Notes: generated by a model not told the origin, from the sequence alone. A stretch of DNA of 64,000 nucleotides from Sphaerochaeta globosa str. Buddy (GCF_000190435.1 NC_015152.1:166458-230457); one strand, 5' to 3'. Positions 24,615 through 34,086 are shown, counted from the stretch's first letter. A program made the numbers and translations.

Positions 24615-26747
24615 ATGAATACACAACATGAACGCATTGCTGAACTTGTCGCCAAGATGAAGCAAGACAACCCACAGGTTATCGCCTTATTCCTTGACCA
24701 AAAGCTTGATGATGCGGCCCTCGTTGCACACCTGCGTGAGCATTTTTCTACTGTCATGCAACAGCACTACCCCAAAGCATGGGCCTATTACACAAGAGAG
24801 GAGCAGACCGAACAGGACTATTACAAACTCATGAGTACCTCCATGGCATACCTTCGGATCATGGATTACCTCGACCATGAAGGACAGAGTTTTGAGGATG
24901 GAAACCTCCATGGTAAAAAGGTCGTTTCCCGGCCCATCGGCCTCCTACGCAAAGTGCTGGTAGGGAAAAAATGTCAATGCTCAGTGGATTTTGTAGAGGA
25001 CATGGCCCATCTGATGGCCCAGCTCAGTGGAGTGGAAGAACGAGAAATTCCCTCCAGAAGCAAAGTGAAGCAGTGGATGGAACGTCATCCCAGTGGACTC
25101 GATCGGCAGGTGATCGCTTGGAGAGTGCAGAATAAGAAACGCATTGTCGCTCTGCTGGTGCAAAGACTTGAGACACAGACCAAATCCAGTTCATTCTACC
25201 ACTTTCGTGAAGGCCTTTCGTTCGAGGAGAAGCGCAAGCAGGTGCTCACCTGGTGGAGGGACGATAGGTTTCATCTCCACTTTGCAATCCGCAGTGCCGA
25301 TGATCTGAATCTCTATCTGGCCCACAGTATGGATGAAAAAACCCTGAGCCTTATGCGTGAGGCGCAGGCTAAGGGGATTCCCATTTTCGCAACCCCGTAC
25401 TTTCTCTCCCTCATCGATACCCGTCCGCTTGAGAAGCGGGAGAATCCAAGAAGCGATGAAGCGATTCGAAGCTACCTCTTCTACAGTAAGGACCTCGTCC
25501 AGGAGTTTGGTTCCATTGTGGCGTGGGAGAAGGAAGATATTGCAAGACCCGGTGAACCGAATGCCGCTGGGTGGCTTCTTCCCTCTCACAACGTGCATCG
25601 CCGCTATCCCAATGTCGCCATTTTCATCCCCGATACCATGGGAAGAGCCTGTGGGGGACTCTGTTCCTACTGTCAGCGGATGTATGACTTTCAGGGGGGA
25701 AGGTTCAATTTCGAATTGGAAAAGCTTCGCCCTAAAAAGAGTTGGCAGGAACAGCTTGAGCAGAACATGGAGTATTTCCGCAATGATCCGTACCTGTGGG
25801 ATATTCTCATTACCGGAGGCGATGCCTTCATGAGCTCTGTCAAATCCTTGAAGAATATTTTGGATGCTGTGTTGGCTATGGCAAGGCAGAAAATTGAGGA
25901 TAATGAGGCAAGGAGCCCGGAAGAACAGTATGCTCCGATGAGAAGGGTACGCCTTGGAACCAAAATTCCAGTCTACCTGCCCCAGCGGGTAACAGCCGAG
26001 CTTGTCCAGGTGCTTGCAGATTTCAAGAAGAAGGCGGCTCTGGTTGGCATTGACCAATGCGTGGTCCAGACCCACGTTTCCTCTGCAATGGAAATTACCC
26101 CGGAAACGAGGAAGGCTGTGAAAAGGTTGCTGGCATCCGGCTGGGCTGTCACCAACCAAGAAGTTTTCACCGTCGCAGCGAGCCGCAGGGGCCACTCGGC
26201 AAAGCTGCGCAAGGTACTCAACGATATCGGGGTGCTTCCTTACTACAACTTCTCCGTCAAAGGCTTCAAGGAAAACCGTGATTTGTTCGCCACCAATGCC
26301 CGCAGTACGCAGGAGCAGGTTGAAGAGAGTTCCATCGGTCAGATCGCCCAGCGTTACCATGCGACCATCCGCACCTTCATGAAGAATGCCGAAGCCATGG
26401 TAGAGCAGATTGATTCGGTCCGTAAGGGTGATGAGATTCCCTTCATCTCCCCCGATCGCAATACGCTGAACCTCCCGGGGGTAGGCAAGAGCAATACGTA
26501 CCGAACCATCGGCATCACCGAGGATGGCAGGCGGATTCTTCGTTTCGAATTCGACCATACCAGAGCTCACAGCAAGGTGATCGAGGACATGGGTTTTGTA
26601 ATTATCATTGAATCGAAATCGATAGCCTATTACCTTAAACAGCTAGCAGAAATGGGGGAGGATATTACAGAATATGCCACTATCTGGGGCTATTCAGCTG
26701 GAAGCCTCGAGCCAAGAAGTCCTGTGTTTGAAGGAACAACCAAGTAA
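24615..26747 (+). CDS. KamA-family radical SAM protein with long N-terminal region
   Basis: Radical SAM enzyme related to lysine 2,3-aminomutase. The 4Fe-4S motif is RACGGLCSYCQRM (near residue 346), followed by ITGGDAFM, GTKIPVYLPQRVT and THVSSAMEITPET, all typical of the KamA barrel. Its C-terminal GVGKSNTYRTIGITEDGRR is also family-like. KamA is usually about 420 residues; this one is 710, with about 300 extra N-terminal residues of helical, charged sequence that contain no motif I recognise. The SAM/PLP chemistry suggests an amino acid mutase, but the PLP lysine was not placed, so the substrate is open. No beta-lysine acetyltransferase gene is adjacent. Confidence 0.8.
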   Translation: MNTQHERIAELVAKMKQDNPQVIALFLDQKLDDAALVAHLREHFSTVMQQHYPKAWAYYTREEQTEQDYYKLMSTSMAYLRIMDYLDHEGQSFEDGNLHGKKVVSRPIGLLRKVLVGKKCQCSVDFVEDMAHLMAQLSGVEEREIPSRSKVKQWMERHPSGLDRQVIAWRVQNKKRIVALLVQRLETQTKSSSFYHFREGLSFEEKRKQVLTWWRDDRFHLHFAIRSADDLNLYLAHSMDEKTLSLMREAQAKGIPIFATPYFLSLIDTRPLEKRENPRSDEAIRSYLFYSKDLVQEFGSIVAWEKEDIARPGEPNAAGWLLPSHNVHRRYPNVAIFIPDTMGRACGGLCSYCQRMYDFQGGRFNFELEKLRPKKSWQEQLEQNMEYFRNDPYLWDILITGGDAFMSSVKSLKNILDAVLAMARQKIEDNEARSPEEQYAPMRRVRLGTKIPVYLPQRVTAELVQVLADFKKKAALVGIDQCVVQTHVSSAMEITPETRKAVKRLLASGWAVTNQEVFTVAASRRGHSAKLRKVLNDIGVLPYYNFSVKGFKENRDLFATNARSTQEQVEESSIGQIAQRYHATIRTFMKNAEAMVEQIDSVRKGDEIPFISPDRNTLNLPGVGKSNTYRTIGITEDGRRILRFEFDHTRAHSKVIEDMGFVIIIESKSIAYYLKQLAEMGEDITEYATIWGYSAGSLEPRSPVFEGTTK

Positions 26748-27257
26748 CTACTCGTGCCCCTTTCCACTTGGAGAGGGGTTTTTTCTCAAAAGCCGTTCAA
26801 CGTACTGGAACGATAGGGTAAGTGCGAGCCCCACCAAGCAACCCAGCAGTACCGCAGCAATGCGCTGCAGGGCAAAGGACCACATCGGTTTTCCCATCTC
26901 CTGCAGGAGCACGATGACCAAAGCGGCCAGGGCACTTCGGGTGGAAGTGGGGATTCTCAGCAAGGTGCAAACAGCAATGGTGAGCACCACCCCTATGCAA
27001 AGACTCACCAGCTGAGGAACCGGCAGGGTGAAACAGAACAAGCCGATAAGCGCCCCGGTGATGTTTGCCTTTATCCGGGCGATGGGAAGGATGATGGAGT
27101 TGTCCCAGTCGGGAGCCAATACCAACAGCAGGCTCACGATGGACCAAGAGAGGTAATATTGGGGGAAAGCCTTGTAGAACCCATAGCAAACGATGGTTCC
27201 AATGAGGCATTTGGTTATATAGAGCAGGAAGACTGGATTAAAAAGCTGTCGTTTCAT
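26748..27257 (-). CDS. FUSC-like/aromatic acid exporter family membrane protein
   Basis: 169 residues with about five helices. PDWDNSIILPIARIKANITGALIGLFCF is characteristic of the FUSC/DUF939 fold, and ALQRIAAVLLGCLVGLALTL completes it. It is about half the length of full FUSC pumps and lacks their cytoplasmic domain, as is usual for single-domain YqjA/DUF939-type proteins. It ends exactly where the convergent KamA-family gene ends. Transport role inferred from the family only. Confidence 0.7.
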   Translation of the reverse strand: MKRQLFNPVFLLYITKCLIGTIVCYGFYKAFPQYYLSWSIVSLLLVLAPDWDNSIILPIARIKANITGALIGLFCFTLPVPQLVSLCIGVVLTIAVCTLLRIPTSTRSALAALVIVLLQEMGKPMWSFALQRIAAVLLGCLVGLALTLSFQYVERLLRKNPSPSGKGHE

Positions 27258-27649
27258 GCAGGCAAGTATGAAGAAGCCCTGTTTGCTCTGTCAAGGAAAA
27301 GCGAAAGGCTTTGTCATGACGGTGAATTTTTTAGGAACTGTTTGAGTAGAGTGATTCACTGATGATGGAGATTTTCAATTGGATCAATGAACATAACTTT
27401 GTTCAAGAAAGGAACGATATCTAATTACAATCATCAATGTTGGTGAAATACACTACTTGAATCATGCGCCAACACCCACTCCAGTAGTATTCATAATAAT
27501 CCTATCACTATCCAATGAGATTGATAACAAACTCAAGGATAACAAACTTAATCCGGATTCTCTTGACCATAGAACTAAGGATAGGTATAATTTTGTTAGA
27601 AGCTAACTTGTGAGGGAAAAAAGCTGGGTTGCCGAATGGCAGTAAGCTC
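27258..27649. other. noncoding stretch between FUSC and DUF3644 genes
   Basis: About 390 AT-rich bases with no plausible gene. The right end should hold the promoter of the FUSC-like gene near 27260-27330, but no clear hexamers are seen. Confidence 0.3.
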
Positions 27650-28674
27650 TTAGGAGCGAGAATCCTTTGCTCCCGGGGTTGGCTTTTTTTCTTTTTCTTT
27701 TTTCTTGCGACGGATTTCATCACAAATTCCAGGATTTTTTGCAATTTCGAATAGTATGAAATCAACAGTTTTTTGAGAATATGAGAATACTGGATTTGCA
27801 TTGATGTTATTAGTAAAGCAGAAATCAGAATTTCCTTTGAAATCAAAATATTTGTTGAATTCGGTAAAGTTGCCACTAGTAAATTTCATGTGCAAATTTG
27901 CTCGTTTGAGTCCAGCGTTTACAACTTCAATGAGACGCTTAACATTATACGGATGGGTGTTGTTAGGGTTTTGAACTTCTTTGATAATCGTACAAGTTCC
28001 ATCTGTTTCTTCGCCGGTTTTAGCCAATCTAAATACAGGGACGCCTCCCTCATTCTTTTTAGTCAACCGTAAATCCTGTTGAATAACAATAGCAAAACGA
28101 TCGCTGCTCGCTTCGTGTGCAAGCTCAGATATTACAACTTGAGCCTTAACCAATCGGTTGTAAACATTCTGAGAGTACTTTGCCTTAATCGCGTCGTCCA
28201 TGATTGGGGAACTGGCAATCGCAAGATTTATGAAATGTACAGGTATGACATCGGAAATATCAATATCATGAAAAGTCAGAAGTTTTTCCGCATAGTTATA
28301 TGCACACGCCTGAAAAAGAGGGACATATACCATTTCATATTCCTGAGTCACATAATGAGTGCTTGTATTTCGCAATTCAATTATCTTATCCAGATTCTTG
28401 CGTAGAGGATCTTTCTCATTAGTAAAAACCATTTTTATGCAGTTCTCTAGCGAAATAGTTCTAGCTTCATTTTCCTTATAGTATATTGATTGCTCTCCGG
28501 AATCACGGACTAGCTTCGCCTTTACATGAGCTCCTATGCATTGCAGACAAAAAATGCATACCCTTCAACACGATATTTGATTGTGGGCTTATTATATACT
28601 TCAACTGCCATAATGAAAGCTTCTTGTGATTTGTCGAGTAACTGCGAATATATTTTCTTTTCAATGTCGTTCAC
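27650..28674 (-). pseudogene. DUF3644 family gene, inactivated by a stop and a frameshift
   Basis: Starting at GTG (28674) the frame reads VNDIEKKIYSQLLDKSQEAF and continues into NKPTIKYRVEGYAFFVCNA, a normal DUF3644 N-terminus, then meets TAG at 28536-28534 where relatives have Trp (expected ...NAWELM). A few codons later one base is missing near 28523 (ATGTAAAG instead of ATGTTAAAG). Adding one T restores LKAKLVRDSGEQSIYYKENE and joins the 260-residue downstream frame (VFTNEKDPLRKNLDKIIELRNTSTHYV) in full. DUF3644 proteins have unknown function and are often found with defence or abortive-infection genes. The two lesions are clean and the promoter is still present, so the decay is recent. 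Confidence 0.85.
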
Positions 28675-28693
28675 CCCAACACCTCTCTAGGCG

Positions 28694-28722
28694 ATTATAT
28701 ACATAGAGACATGAAGATACAA
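28694..28722 (-). promoter_or_regulatory. promoter of the DUF3644 pseudogene
   Basis: On the minus strand TTGTAT and TATAAT are spaced by 17 bp, about 20 bp before the GTG start. Confidence 0.6.
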
Positions 28723-29088
28723 AGGATTATTTATTGTTGATATTTTCTGTAAATCTGCGAAATGGGATATTCCATCTGTCGAGATAGGTATCATACAAAT
28801 ACTAAAGAAACCAGGACAGAGTTGATCAATAAGAAGGTGTCTCCGAGGCGTACTCCAGTGTTTCAAAATGTGTAAACAAAAATGTACCATATCAATCCAC
28901 GGTTATGGTTTAACATGTACGTAACAATTAGAATAGTTTTAATCAGGTGTGTACTTCTTCCTAAAACAGATTTATACAATGAAATCAACATTCGGAATAG
29001 AAAATTATCGAAAGTTCAGTGAAGAGTCTTTATCGCCTTGTCCTTATAATCGTCATACAAAAAATTCATCTTCGCATCGAATTCGGGC
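28723..29088. other. AT-rich noncoding stretch
   Basis: About 365 bases with no credible gene, repeat or RNA structure. It separates the divergent DUF3644 pseudogene and the LacI-sensor kinase gene. Confidence 0.3.
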
Positions 29089-29094
29089 TATACT
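29089..29094 (+). promoter_or_regulatory. -10 box of the LacI-sensor kinase gene
   Basis: TATACT ends 9 nt before the ATG. The -35 region is weak. No ribosome site precedes the ATG, so the transcript would have a leader of only a few bases. Confidence 0.4.
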
Positions 29095-29103
29095 ACCAAG
29101 TAT

Positions 29104-31221
29104 ATGGGAAGTCCAGCACTAAAGCGGATTGGGTTCTTGGCAACCCAATTTGATGAGTACTATCAGAACCTTGTCTTTCATGGGGCCTTGGAAGAAGCAA
29201 GGCGATATCCTGTGCAGCTCATCTTCTACGAAGGGAGCAACACCAATACGCTAAGCAAGGCCGGGGCATTGGACGATACCGCATTCAACTTGGCTGCGAA
29301 GACCCAGCTCGATGGCTTGATCGTCATGACCAACACCATGGGATCCTCATTCTCCCGTGAGCGCATTGGAGGGTACCTCGCCTCCTTTTCCCATATTCCC
29401 ATTGTCTCCATCGGTCTTCCATTCGAAAATGCCTTTACGCTGTGCCCGCAAGCCAGTGGAGGCATGGCACAACTGACCAGCCATTTGGTGAGGGAGCATG
29501 GACGCAAGATCTTCTTGTTTCTTGCAGGGCCGAAGGGACATCCCGAGAGTGAGGCGCGAAAGGCGGAATTTGTATCCACGTTGGCTGAATTGCTCCCCCA
29601 AGCAGAGCCTACGGTCGTGTATGCAGATTTCTTGGAAGAGCGAGCGTATGAACGAACCCTCTCGCTCATTGAACAAGATTGGTGCTTTGACGCAGTAGTG
29701 GCAGCCAACGACCAGATGGCTTTCGGCTCGATTCGGGCGTTGGAAGAGAACGCCATCCATGTACCTTCCCAGGTATCGGTAACAGGGTTCGATGACATCC
29801 CCTATAGTGTTCTCTCCATTCCAGCCCTTACCACCATTCATCAGCCTACCAGCGAGTTGGGCAGAAGGGCGGTTCAATACTTGGCTTCAGAATGGAAGTT
29901 GAACCTTTTCGACCAAAGCCATATTGTTGCCGACCTGACAACCGATGTGGTAATCCGGCAGAGTTGCGGCTGTATGAACGCCGCTACCGGCAGTGCAGAG
30001 TCTGCAGTTGCTCAGTTGCAGGTCAGCCTAAGAAAACTCTTTTCTCTGCAGGTGGGGGAGCGTTCTCGTTCTGGCGTTCTCAGGCGCATTGAAGCTGCCG
30101 TTGTCAGAACATTCAAGCTCGAGGAAATTCTCTCCGAGCTTGCCCGGGGCTTGAGGCGGTTGGGTATCCGCTTTGCCGCTGTGGTCATGATAGACGAGCA
30201 GAGTAAAGGCACAGACCGCTCAAGTCTGTATATGCACCTTGCAGGCGATGAGGTAACCATTCTTGCTCCCAATGGACAGCAGTTTTCTACCAGTACCCTG
30301 CTTCCCCAAGGGCTTCCTGATGATTTTCAGGCATACGTCTGTGAGCCTCTGCAATTTGGTTCCGAGCAGATGGGATATTTCATCTGCACCCCCGATGCAA
30401 ATGACATGCACGTATACGCCACCTTGCGGGATTTGATCACCACGTCCATGAAAGGAGCTTTGATCATGTCCTTGGAAAAGGACCGGGAGTTGACGCTGCA
30501 GCGGGAAGTGAACAAACGTACCGGCGAACTCACGTCGGCCAACAAGCTGCTGAAGAAGGAAATTGCCCAGCGTAAGGAGTTGGAGCGGGAATTGTTGGAA
30601 GTTTCAAACAATATTATGACCCGCATCGGTCAGGATATACACGATGATTTGTGCCAGGATTTGGCAGGCCTTGGCATGCTTGCTGCGACACTGGAGTCGA
30701 CATTAAAGAAGAATGGCTCTCCATCGGCTCAGCAACTTGCCAAGCTCATCAGTGAATCGGCACTGCGAAGTGCCTATACTGCCAAGCAAATTGCTCGCGA
30801 CCTATTTCCTTCTGATTTGCAGGATAACGGGTTCGTCGCCTCGGTAATGCAGCTGGTCAAATCAAAGAATTTGACCGATGGGGATACAATCACCCTTGAG
30901 GTTCAGCCGGGTTTCCAAATCGACGATAAGGAACAGTCAATCCAACTATACAGAATAATCCAGGAAGCCTTGAACAACGCAATCAAGCATGCAAAAGCCA
31001 GCCATATAACGGTTCGGCTCTCTTGCGATGCTCATTCGATGTTGGTTGAGGTTGCTGATAACGGAGTGGGTTTTGAACTGAAGAAGGGAAAATCTGCTGC
31101 TGGTATGGGACTGAAGATTCTTACCTATCGGGCCAATCTTATTGGAGGAACCTTGCATTTTTCATCTACTTCCCAAGGGACGGTAGTCTCTTGCAGGGTT
31201 GGCTTTCAGGAGGGCGTGTGA
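29104..31221 (+). CDS. soluble histidine kinase with LacI/periplasmic-binding-type sensor
   Basis: No signal peptide or membrane helix. Residues 5-290 are a LacI-type sugar-binding domain without its HTH: FLATQFDEYYQNLVFHGALEEA at the start, DGLIVMTNTMG, VAANDQMAFGSIRALEE and VTGFDDIPYSVLSIPALTTIHQP. Residues 300-460 look like a GAF-like linker region, then a coiled coil (about 460-500). HisKA_3 follows with the phospho-accepting H513 in IGQDIHDDLCQDLAGLG, and a HATPase domain with LNNAIKHAK and DNGVGFE. This is an intracellular one-protein sensor that should phosphorylate the receiver protein encoded next, whose GTG overlaps its stop (GTGA). A small sugar or sugar acid is the likely ligand. 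Confidence 0.85.
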   Translation: MGSPALKRIGFLATQFDEYYQNLVFHGALEEARRYPVQLIFYEGSNTNTLSKAGALDDTAFNLAAKTQLDGLIVMTNTMGSSFSRERIGGYLASFSHIPIVSIGLPFENAFTLCPQASGGMAQLTSHLVREHGRKIFLFLAGPKGHPESEARKAEFVSTLAELLPQAEPTVVYADFLEERAYERTLSLIEQDWCFDAVVAANDQMAFGSIRALEENAIHVPSQVSVTGFDDIPYSVLSIPALTTIHQPTSELGRRAVQYLASEWKLNLFDQSHIVADLTTDVVIRQSCGCMNAATGSAESAVAQLQVSLRKLFSLQVGERSRSGVLRRIEAAVVRTFKLEEILSELARGLRRLGIRFAAVVMIDEQSKGTDRSSLYMHLAGDEVTILAPNGQQFSTSTLLPQGLPDDFQAYVCEPLQFGSEQMGYFICTPDANDMHVYATLRDLITTSMKGALIMSLEKDRELTLQREVNKRTGELTSANKLLKKEIAQRKELERELLEVSNNIMTRIGQDIHDDLCQDLAGLGMLAATLESTLKKNGSPSAQQLAKLISESALRSAYTAKQIARDLFPSDLQDNGFVASVMQLVKSKNLTDGDTITLEVQPGFQIDDKEQSIQLYRIIQEALNNAIKHAKASHITVRLSCDAHSMLVEVADNGVGFELKKGKSAAGMGLKILTYRANLIGGTLHFSSTSQGTVVSCRVGFQEGV

Positions 31222-31637
31222 AAAGTAAAACGTTTGTCATCATCGACGACCATCCGCTGTATAGAAGCGGTATCAGCGCACTGGTGCGGGAAGGCTTGAG
31301 CCTACAGTGCATCGGGGAAGCCGGGTCTCTAGAGGAAGGAAGACAACTCCTGAACTCGCTTGAGCCTTCGCTTGCGATCATCGACATCTCCCTGTTGGGC
31401 GAAAGCGGACTTACCTTGGTCAATGAATGCAAAACCAGGCATCCACAGCTGAAAATACTTGTAGTCTCGATGCACGATGAAAACCTGTATGGGGAACGAG
31501 CCCTCGCCAGCGGCGCCAACGGCTATGTGATGAAACACGAGCGCCCTGAAGTCCTTCTGGACTCAATCAGGCACATCCTCCACGGCAAGCTGGGTATCAG
31601 CGAGAACCTCAAGCAGCGTATGGCTGACAGGCTGTAA
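31218..31637 (+). CDS. receiver-only response regulator (NarL type without HTH)
   Basis: A full REC domain of the NarL family: D10-D11 acidic pair in VIIDDHP, phospho-acceptor D56 in AIIDIS, the switch Ser in LVVSMHD and the lysine in GYVMKHE. Normal NarL-family members carry a LuxR-type HTH after about residue 140; this protein stops at residue 139 (ISENLKQRMADRL), exactly before that domain, and no HTH sequence lies downstream in any frame before the next gene. GGAGGG precedes the GTG start, and translation is coupled to the kinase gene. It must act by protein contacts or as a phosphate sink, or it is a truncated gene. Confidence 0.8.
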   Translation: MKSKTFVIIDDHPLYRSGISALVREGLSLQCIGEAGSLEEGRQLLNSLEPSLAIIDISLLGESGLTLVNECKTRHPQLKILVVSMHDENLYGERALASGANGYVMKHERPEVLLDSIRHILHGKLGISENLKQRMADRL

Positions 31638-31680
31638 CGCAAACAATGAAGGGCTCCTTCTATCAGACAGCTGATTTTCT

Positions 31681-31702
31681 CTATCGTTGTATGCTACGAT
31701 AG
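31681..31702. promoter_or_regulatory. 22-bp dyad before the dehydrogenase gene
   Basis: CTATCG and CGATAG arms flank 10 bp; 18 of 22 positions are symmetric. It lies 23 bp before the start codon, in a good place for an operator. Confidence 0.45.
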
Positions 31703-31725
31703 GCAAAATGATTGAAGGAGTTTGT

Positions 31726-32682
31726 ATGCAGCACACCATAGTTATTCTTGATGGATATACCGAAAACCCTGGAGACCTGAGTTGGGAAGGCTTTGAAAAG
31801 CTCGGCGATGTAACAGTCTACGATCGAACCGATGCAAAGGATATTCTTTCTCGCATCGGCAGTGCCGATATTGTAATCACCAACAAGACACCGCTGAGTA
31901 AGGAAACCATAGATCGAGCACCGAAGGTCAAGTATATCGGTGTTCTTGCCACCGGCTACAATGTAGTCGATACCCAGGCAGCGAAAGAGAAGGGTATTCC
32001 TGTTTGCAATATTCCTACGTATGGAACCGATGCCGTTGCTCAGTTTGCATTCGCTTTACTTCTGGAAATCGCCCACCATGTCCAGCATCACAGTGATGCC
32101 GTCAAACAAGGTCGATGGGCAAACTGCCCTGATTTCTGCTTCTGGGATTATCCGCTCATTGAGCTTGCAGGCAAGACCATGGGCCTTATCGGCTATGGTA
32201 GGATCGGACAGTCGGTAGCCAGGATCGCCCGTGCCTTCGGCATGCAGGTGATCGCCTATGACTCCTACCAGGATCCGAAGCAGCAGGATGTGTATGTCTC
32301 GCTGGACGAACTGCTGAACAGAAGTGATGTCATTTCTCTTCACTGTCCGCTCTTTGAACAGACCAAGGGCATCATCAACAAGGACACCATTGCAAAGATG
32401 AAGGACGGGGTGATCATTCTCAACAACAGTCGGGGACCTCTTATTGTGGAGCAGGACCTCGCCGATGCACTGAATAGCGGCAAAGTCTATGCAGCAGGCT
32501 TGGATGTAGTCTCCTCTGAGCCGATCAGGGAAGACAATCCTCTTCTGACTGCTAAGAATTGTCTCATCACTCCGCACATCAGCTGGGCACCGAAGGAAAG
32601 CAGACAGCGTCTGATGGATATTGCAGTTGAGAATCTTAAGGCATTCCTTTCAGGCAAGAGCCAGAATGTGGTGAATGCATAG
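31726..32682 (+). CDS. D-2-hydroxyacid dehydrogenase (glycerate dehydrogenase/hydroxypyruvate reductase type)
   Basis: NAD-dependent enzyme of 318 residues. The N-terminus VILDGYTENPGDLSWEGF is typical of the glycerate dehydrogenase branch. The dinucleotide motif is GLIGYGRIGQ, and the catalytic residues are R in NNSRGPLIV, E in VVSSEP and H in ITPHISWAP. GAAGGAG lies 6 nt before the chosen ATG. Glycerate is the end product of the garR pathway encoded 2.4 kb away, so this enzyme may interconvert glycerate and hydroxypyruvate for it; that link is inference. Confidence 0.88.
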   Translation: MQHTIVILDGYTENPGDLSWEGFEKLGDVTVYDRTDAKDILSRIGSADIVITNKTPLSKETIDRAPKVKYIGVLATGYNVVDTQAAKEKGIPVCNIPTYGTDAVAQFAFALLLEIAHHVQHHSDAVKQGRWANCPDFCFWDYPLIELAGKTMGLIGYGRIGQSVARIARAFGMQVIAYDSYQDPKQQDVYVSLDELLNRSDVISLHCPLFEQTKGIINKDTIAKMKDGVIILNNSRGPLIVEQDLADALNSGKVYAAGLDVVSSEPIREDNPLLTAKNCLITPHISWAPKESRQRLMDIAVENLKAFLSGKSQNVVNA

Positions 32683-32704
32683 CAAAATAGTAGGAGTGTT
32701 CTGA

Positions 32705-33898
32705 TTGACACATCGAGCACAAAATTACATAGTCAGCCATATGAACACTACTGAAATAATGTCTAAGGAACGGTGGCAGCGAGTACTGGAAAATTCCCAG
32801 GACCGTGAGACACCGTTCCAGCTGATTCTCTCGGATGTAATCGAGGAGAAGTATCAAGAGCTTCTCGATGCAATTCCTTTTGCAAAGATATATTATGCTG
32901 TAAAAGCCAACCCTGCGCCAGCTGTGCTGAGTCTGCTTGACCGTCTTGGCTCAAACTTCGACGTGGCATCGGTGTATGAGCTTCGTCGCTTGCAGGAGCT
33001 GGGTATCAGTGCCGATCGCATGAGCTGTGGCAATACCATCAAGAAATTTGAACACATCAAAGAGTTTTATGCTGCGGGAATACGGTTGTTCGTAACCGAC
33101 AGTGAAGGCGACTTGAGAAATATTGCGATGGCAGCCCCCGGTTCGAAAATCATGGTCCGCCTGATGACCGAAGGAGCGCAGACCGCCGACTGGCCGCTGT
33201 CCAGAAAGTTTGGTTGCAGCCCGGATTTGGCCGGCGACCTGCTCATACTGGCAAGAAAGCTAGGCCTGCAGCCTTGGGGGCTCTCTTTTCATGTGGGCTC
33301 CCAACAGCGCGACATTACCGCGTGGGATAGTGCTCTTTCGAAGGTCAGTTACTTGTTTACGTGGCTGTTGGAGAATGAGGACCTCAAGCTATCCTGCATC
33401 AATATGGGAGGCGGGTTTCCTGCCACCTATCGGGAACGGACCAACCCTGTCCAAACCTATGCCGATGAGATCAAGCGGTACCTCGAGGAAGATTATGGGG
33501 ATATTTTACCTGAAATAATCATAGAACCCGGACGTTCTCTTGTTGGGGATTCAGGGGTGCTTGTCTCGGAGATAGTACTTATTTCCCGCAAGTCCCGAAC
33601 GGCACTGGAACGATGGGTATACCAAGACTGCGGGCGTTTCGGCGGACTTATGGAAACACTTGGTGAGGCTATCCACTATCCAATCCTCTGTGAACGCAAT
33701 GGACCTTTGGAGCAGGTGATTCTTGCAGGACCCACGTGTGATTCCATGGATACGCTGTATGAGGATTACCGTTACGAACTACCGCTGAGCCTTGCGGTGG
33801 GAGATCGGTTGTATTGGCTCTCCACCGGAGCGTACACCAGCAGTTACTCTGCAATAGAGTTCAACGGTTTCCCGCCTTTACAGACTCTGGTGATATAA
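32705..33898 (+). CDS. PLP-dependent decarboxylase, ornithine decarboxylase-like (fold type III)
   Basis: Alanine-racemase-fold decarboxylase, closest to eukaryotic-type ODC. The PLP lysine is K67 in YYAVKANPAP, with GGGFP and EPGRSLVG for phosphate binding, and the active-site cysteine in GPTCDSMDTLY. FHVGSQQRD is also a family mark. The product should be putrescine, though lysine or arginine are possible substrates in this group. The TTG start is supported by AGGAG 8 nt upstream; the later ATGs have no ribosome site. Ends in a UUCG-capped terminator. Confidence 0.85.
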   Translation: MTHRAQNYIVSHMNTTEIMSKERWQRVLENSQDRETPFQLILSDVIEEKYQELLDAIPFAKIYYAVKANPAPAVLSLLDRLGSNFDVASVYELRRLQELGISADRMSCGNTIKKFEHIKEFYAAGIRLFVTDSEGDLRNIAMAAPGSKIMVRLMTEGAQTADWPLSRKFGCSPDLAGDLLILARKLGLQPWGLSFHVGSQQRDITAWDSALSKVSYLFTWLLENEDLKLSCINMGGGFPATYRERTNPVQTYADEIKRYLEEDYGDILPEIIIEPGRSLVGDSGVLVSEIVLISRKSRTALERWVYQDCGRFGGLMETLGEAIHYPILCERNGPLEQVILAGPTCDSMDTLYEDYRYELPLSLAVGDRLYWLSTGAYTSSYSAIEFNGFPPLQTLVI

Positions 33899-33940
33899 TT
33901 AGGAATCCTTTCTTCTCTCATGTATTGAGTAACGTTCTGT

Positions 33941-33966
33941 GGCTTACCTTCGGGTAGGCCCTTTTT
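33941..33966 (+). terminator. UUCG-tetraloop terminator after the decarboxylase gene
   Basis: GGCTTACC, TTCG loop, GGTAGGCC, then CTTTTT. One G-T pair in an 8-bp stem. Confidence 0.85.
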
Positions 33967-34057
33967 GTTACTAAAAGTTGTAAAATATAATGCAATTTGA
34001 AATTTATACTAGTAAATATAAAAAATATAATAGACTCTCTTGAATCTATAATTTTAG

Positions 34058-34086
34058 TTGACAATTCCAATGTCTCCTCGTACTCT
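34058..34086 (+). promoter_or_regulatory. promoter of the garR operon
   Basis: A consensus TTGACA and TACTCT with 17-bp spacing, 79 bp before the ATG. Confidence 0.65.

Noticed and set aside
25191..26570. 459-residue open frame antisense to the KamA-family gene
   Set aside because: It mirrors a strongly coding gene, has no family pattern or ribosome site, and follows from codon bias on the other strand.
28687..28890. 67-residue frame upstream of the DUF3644 pseudogene
   Set aside because: AT-rich, no ribosome site, overlaps the proposed promoter; not a convincing gene.
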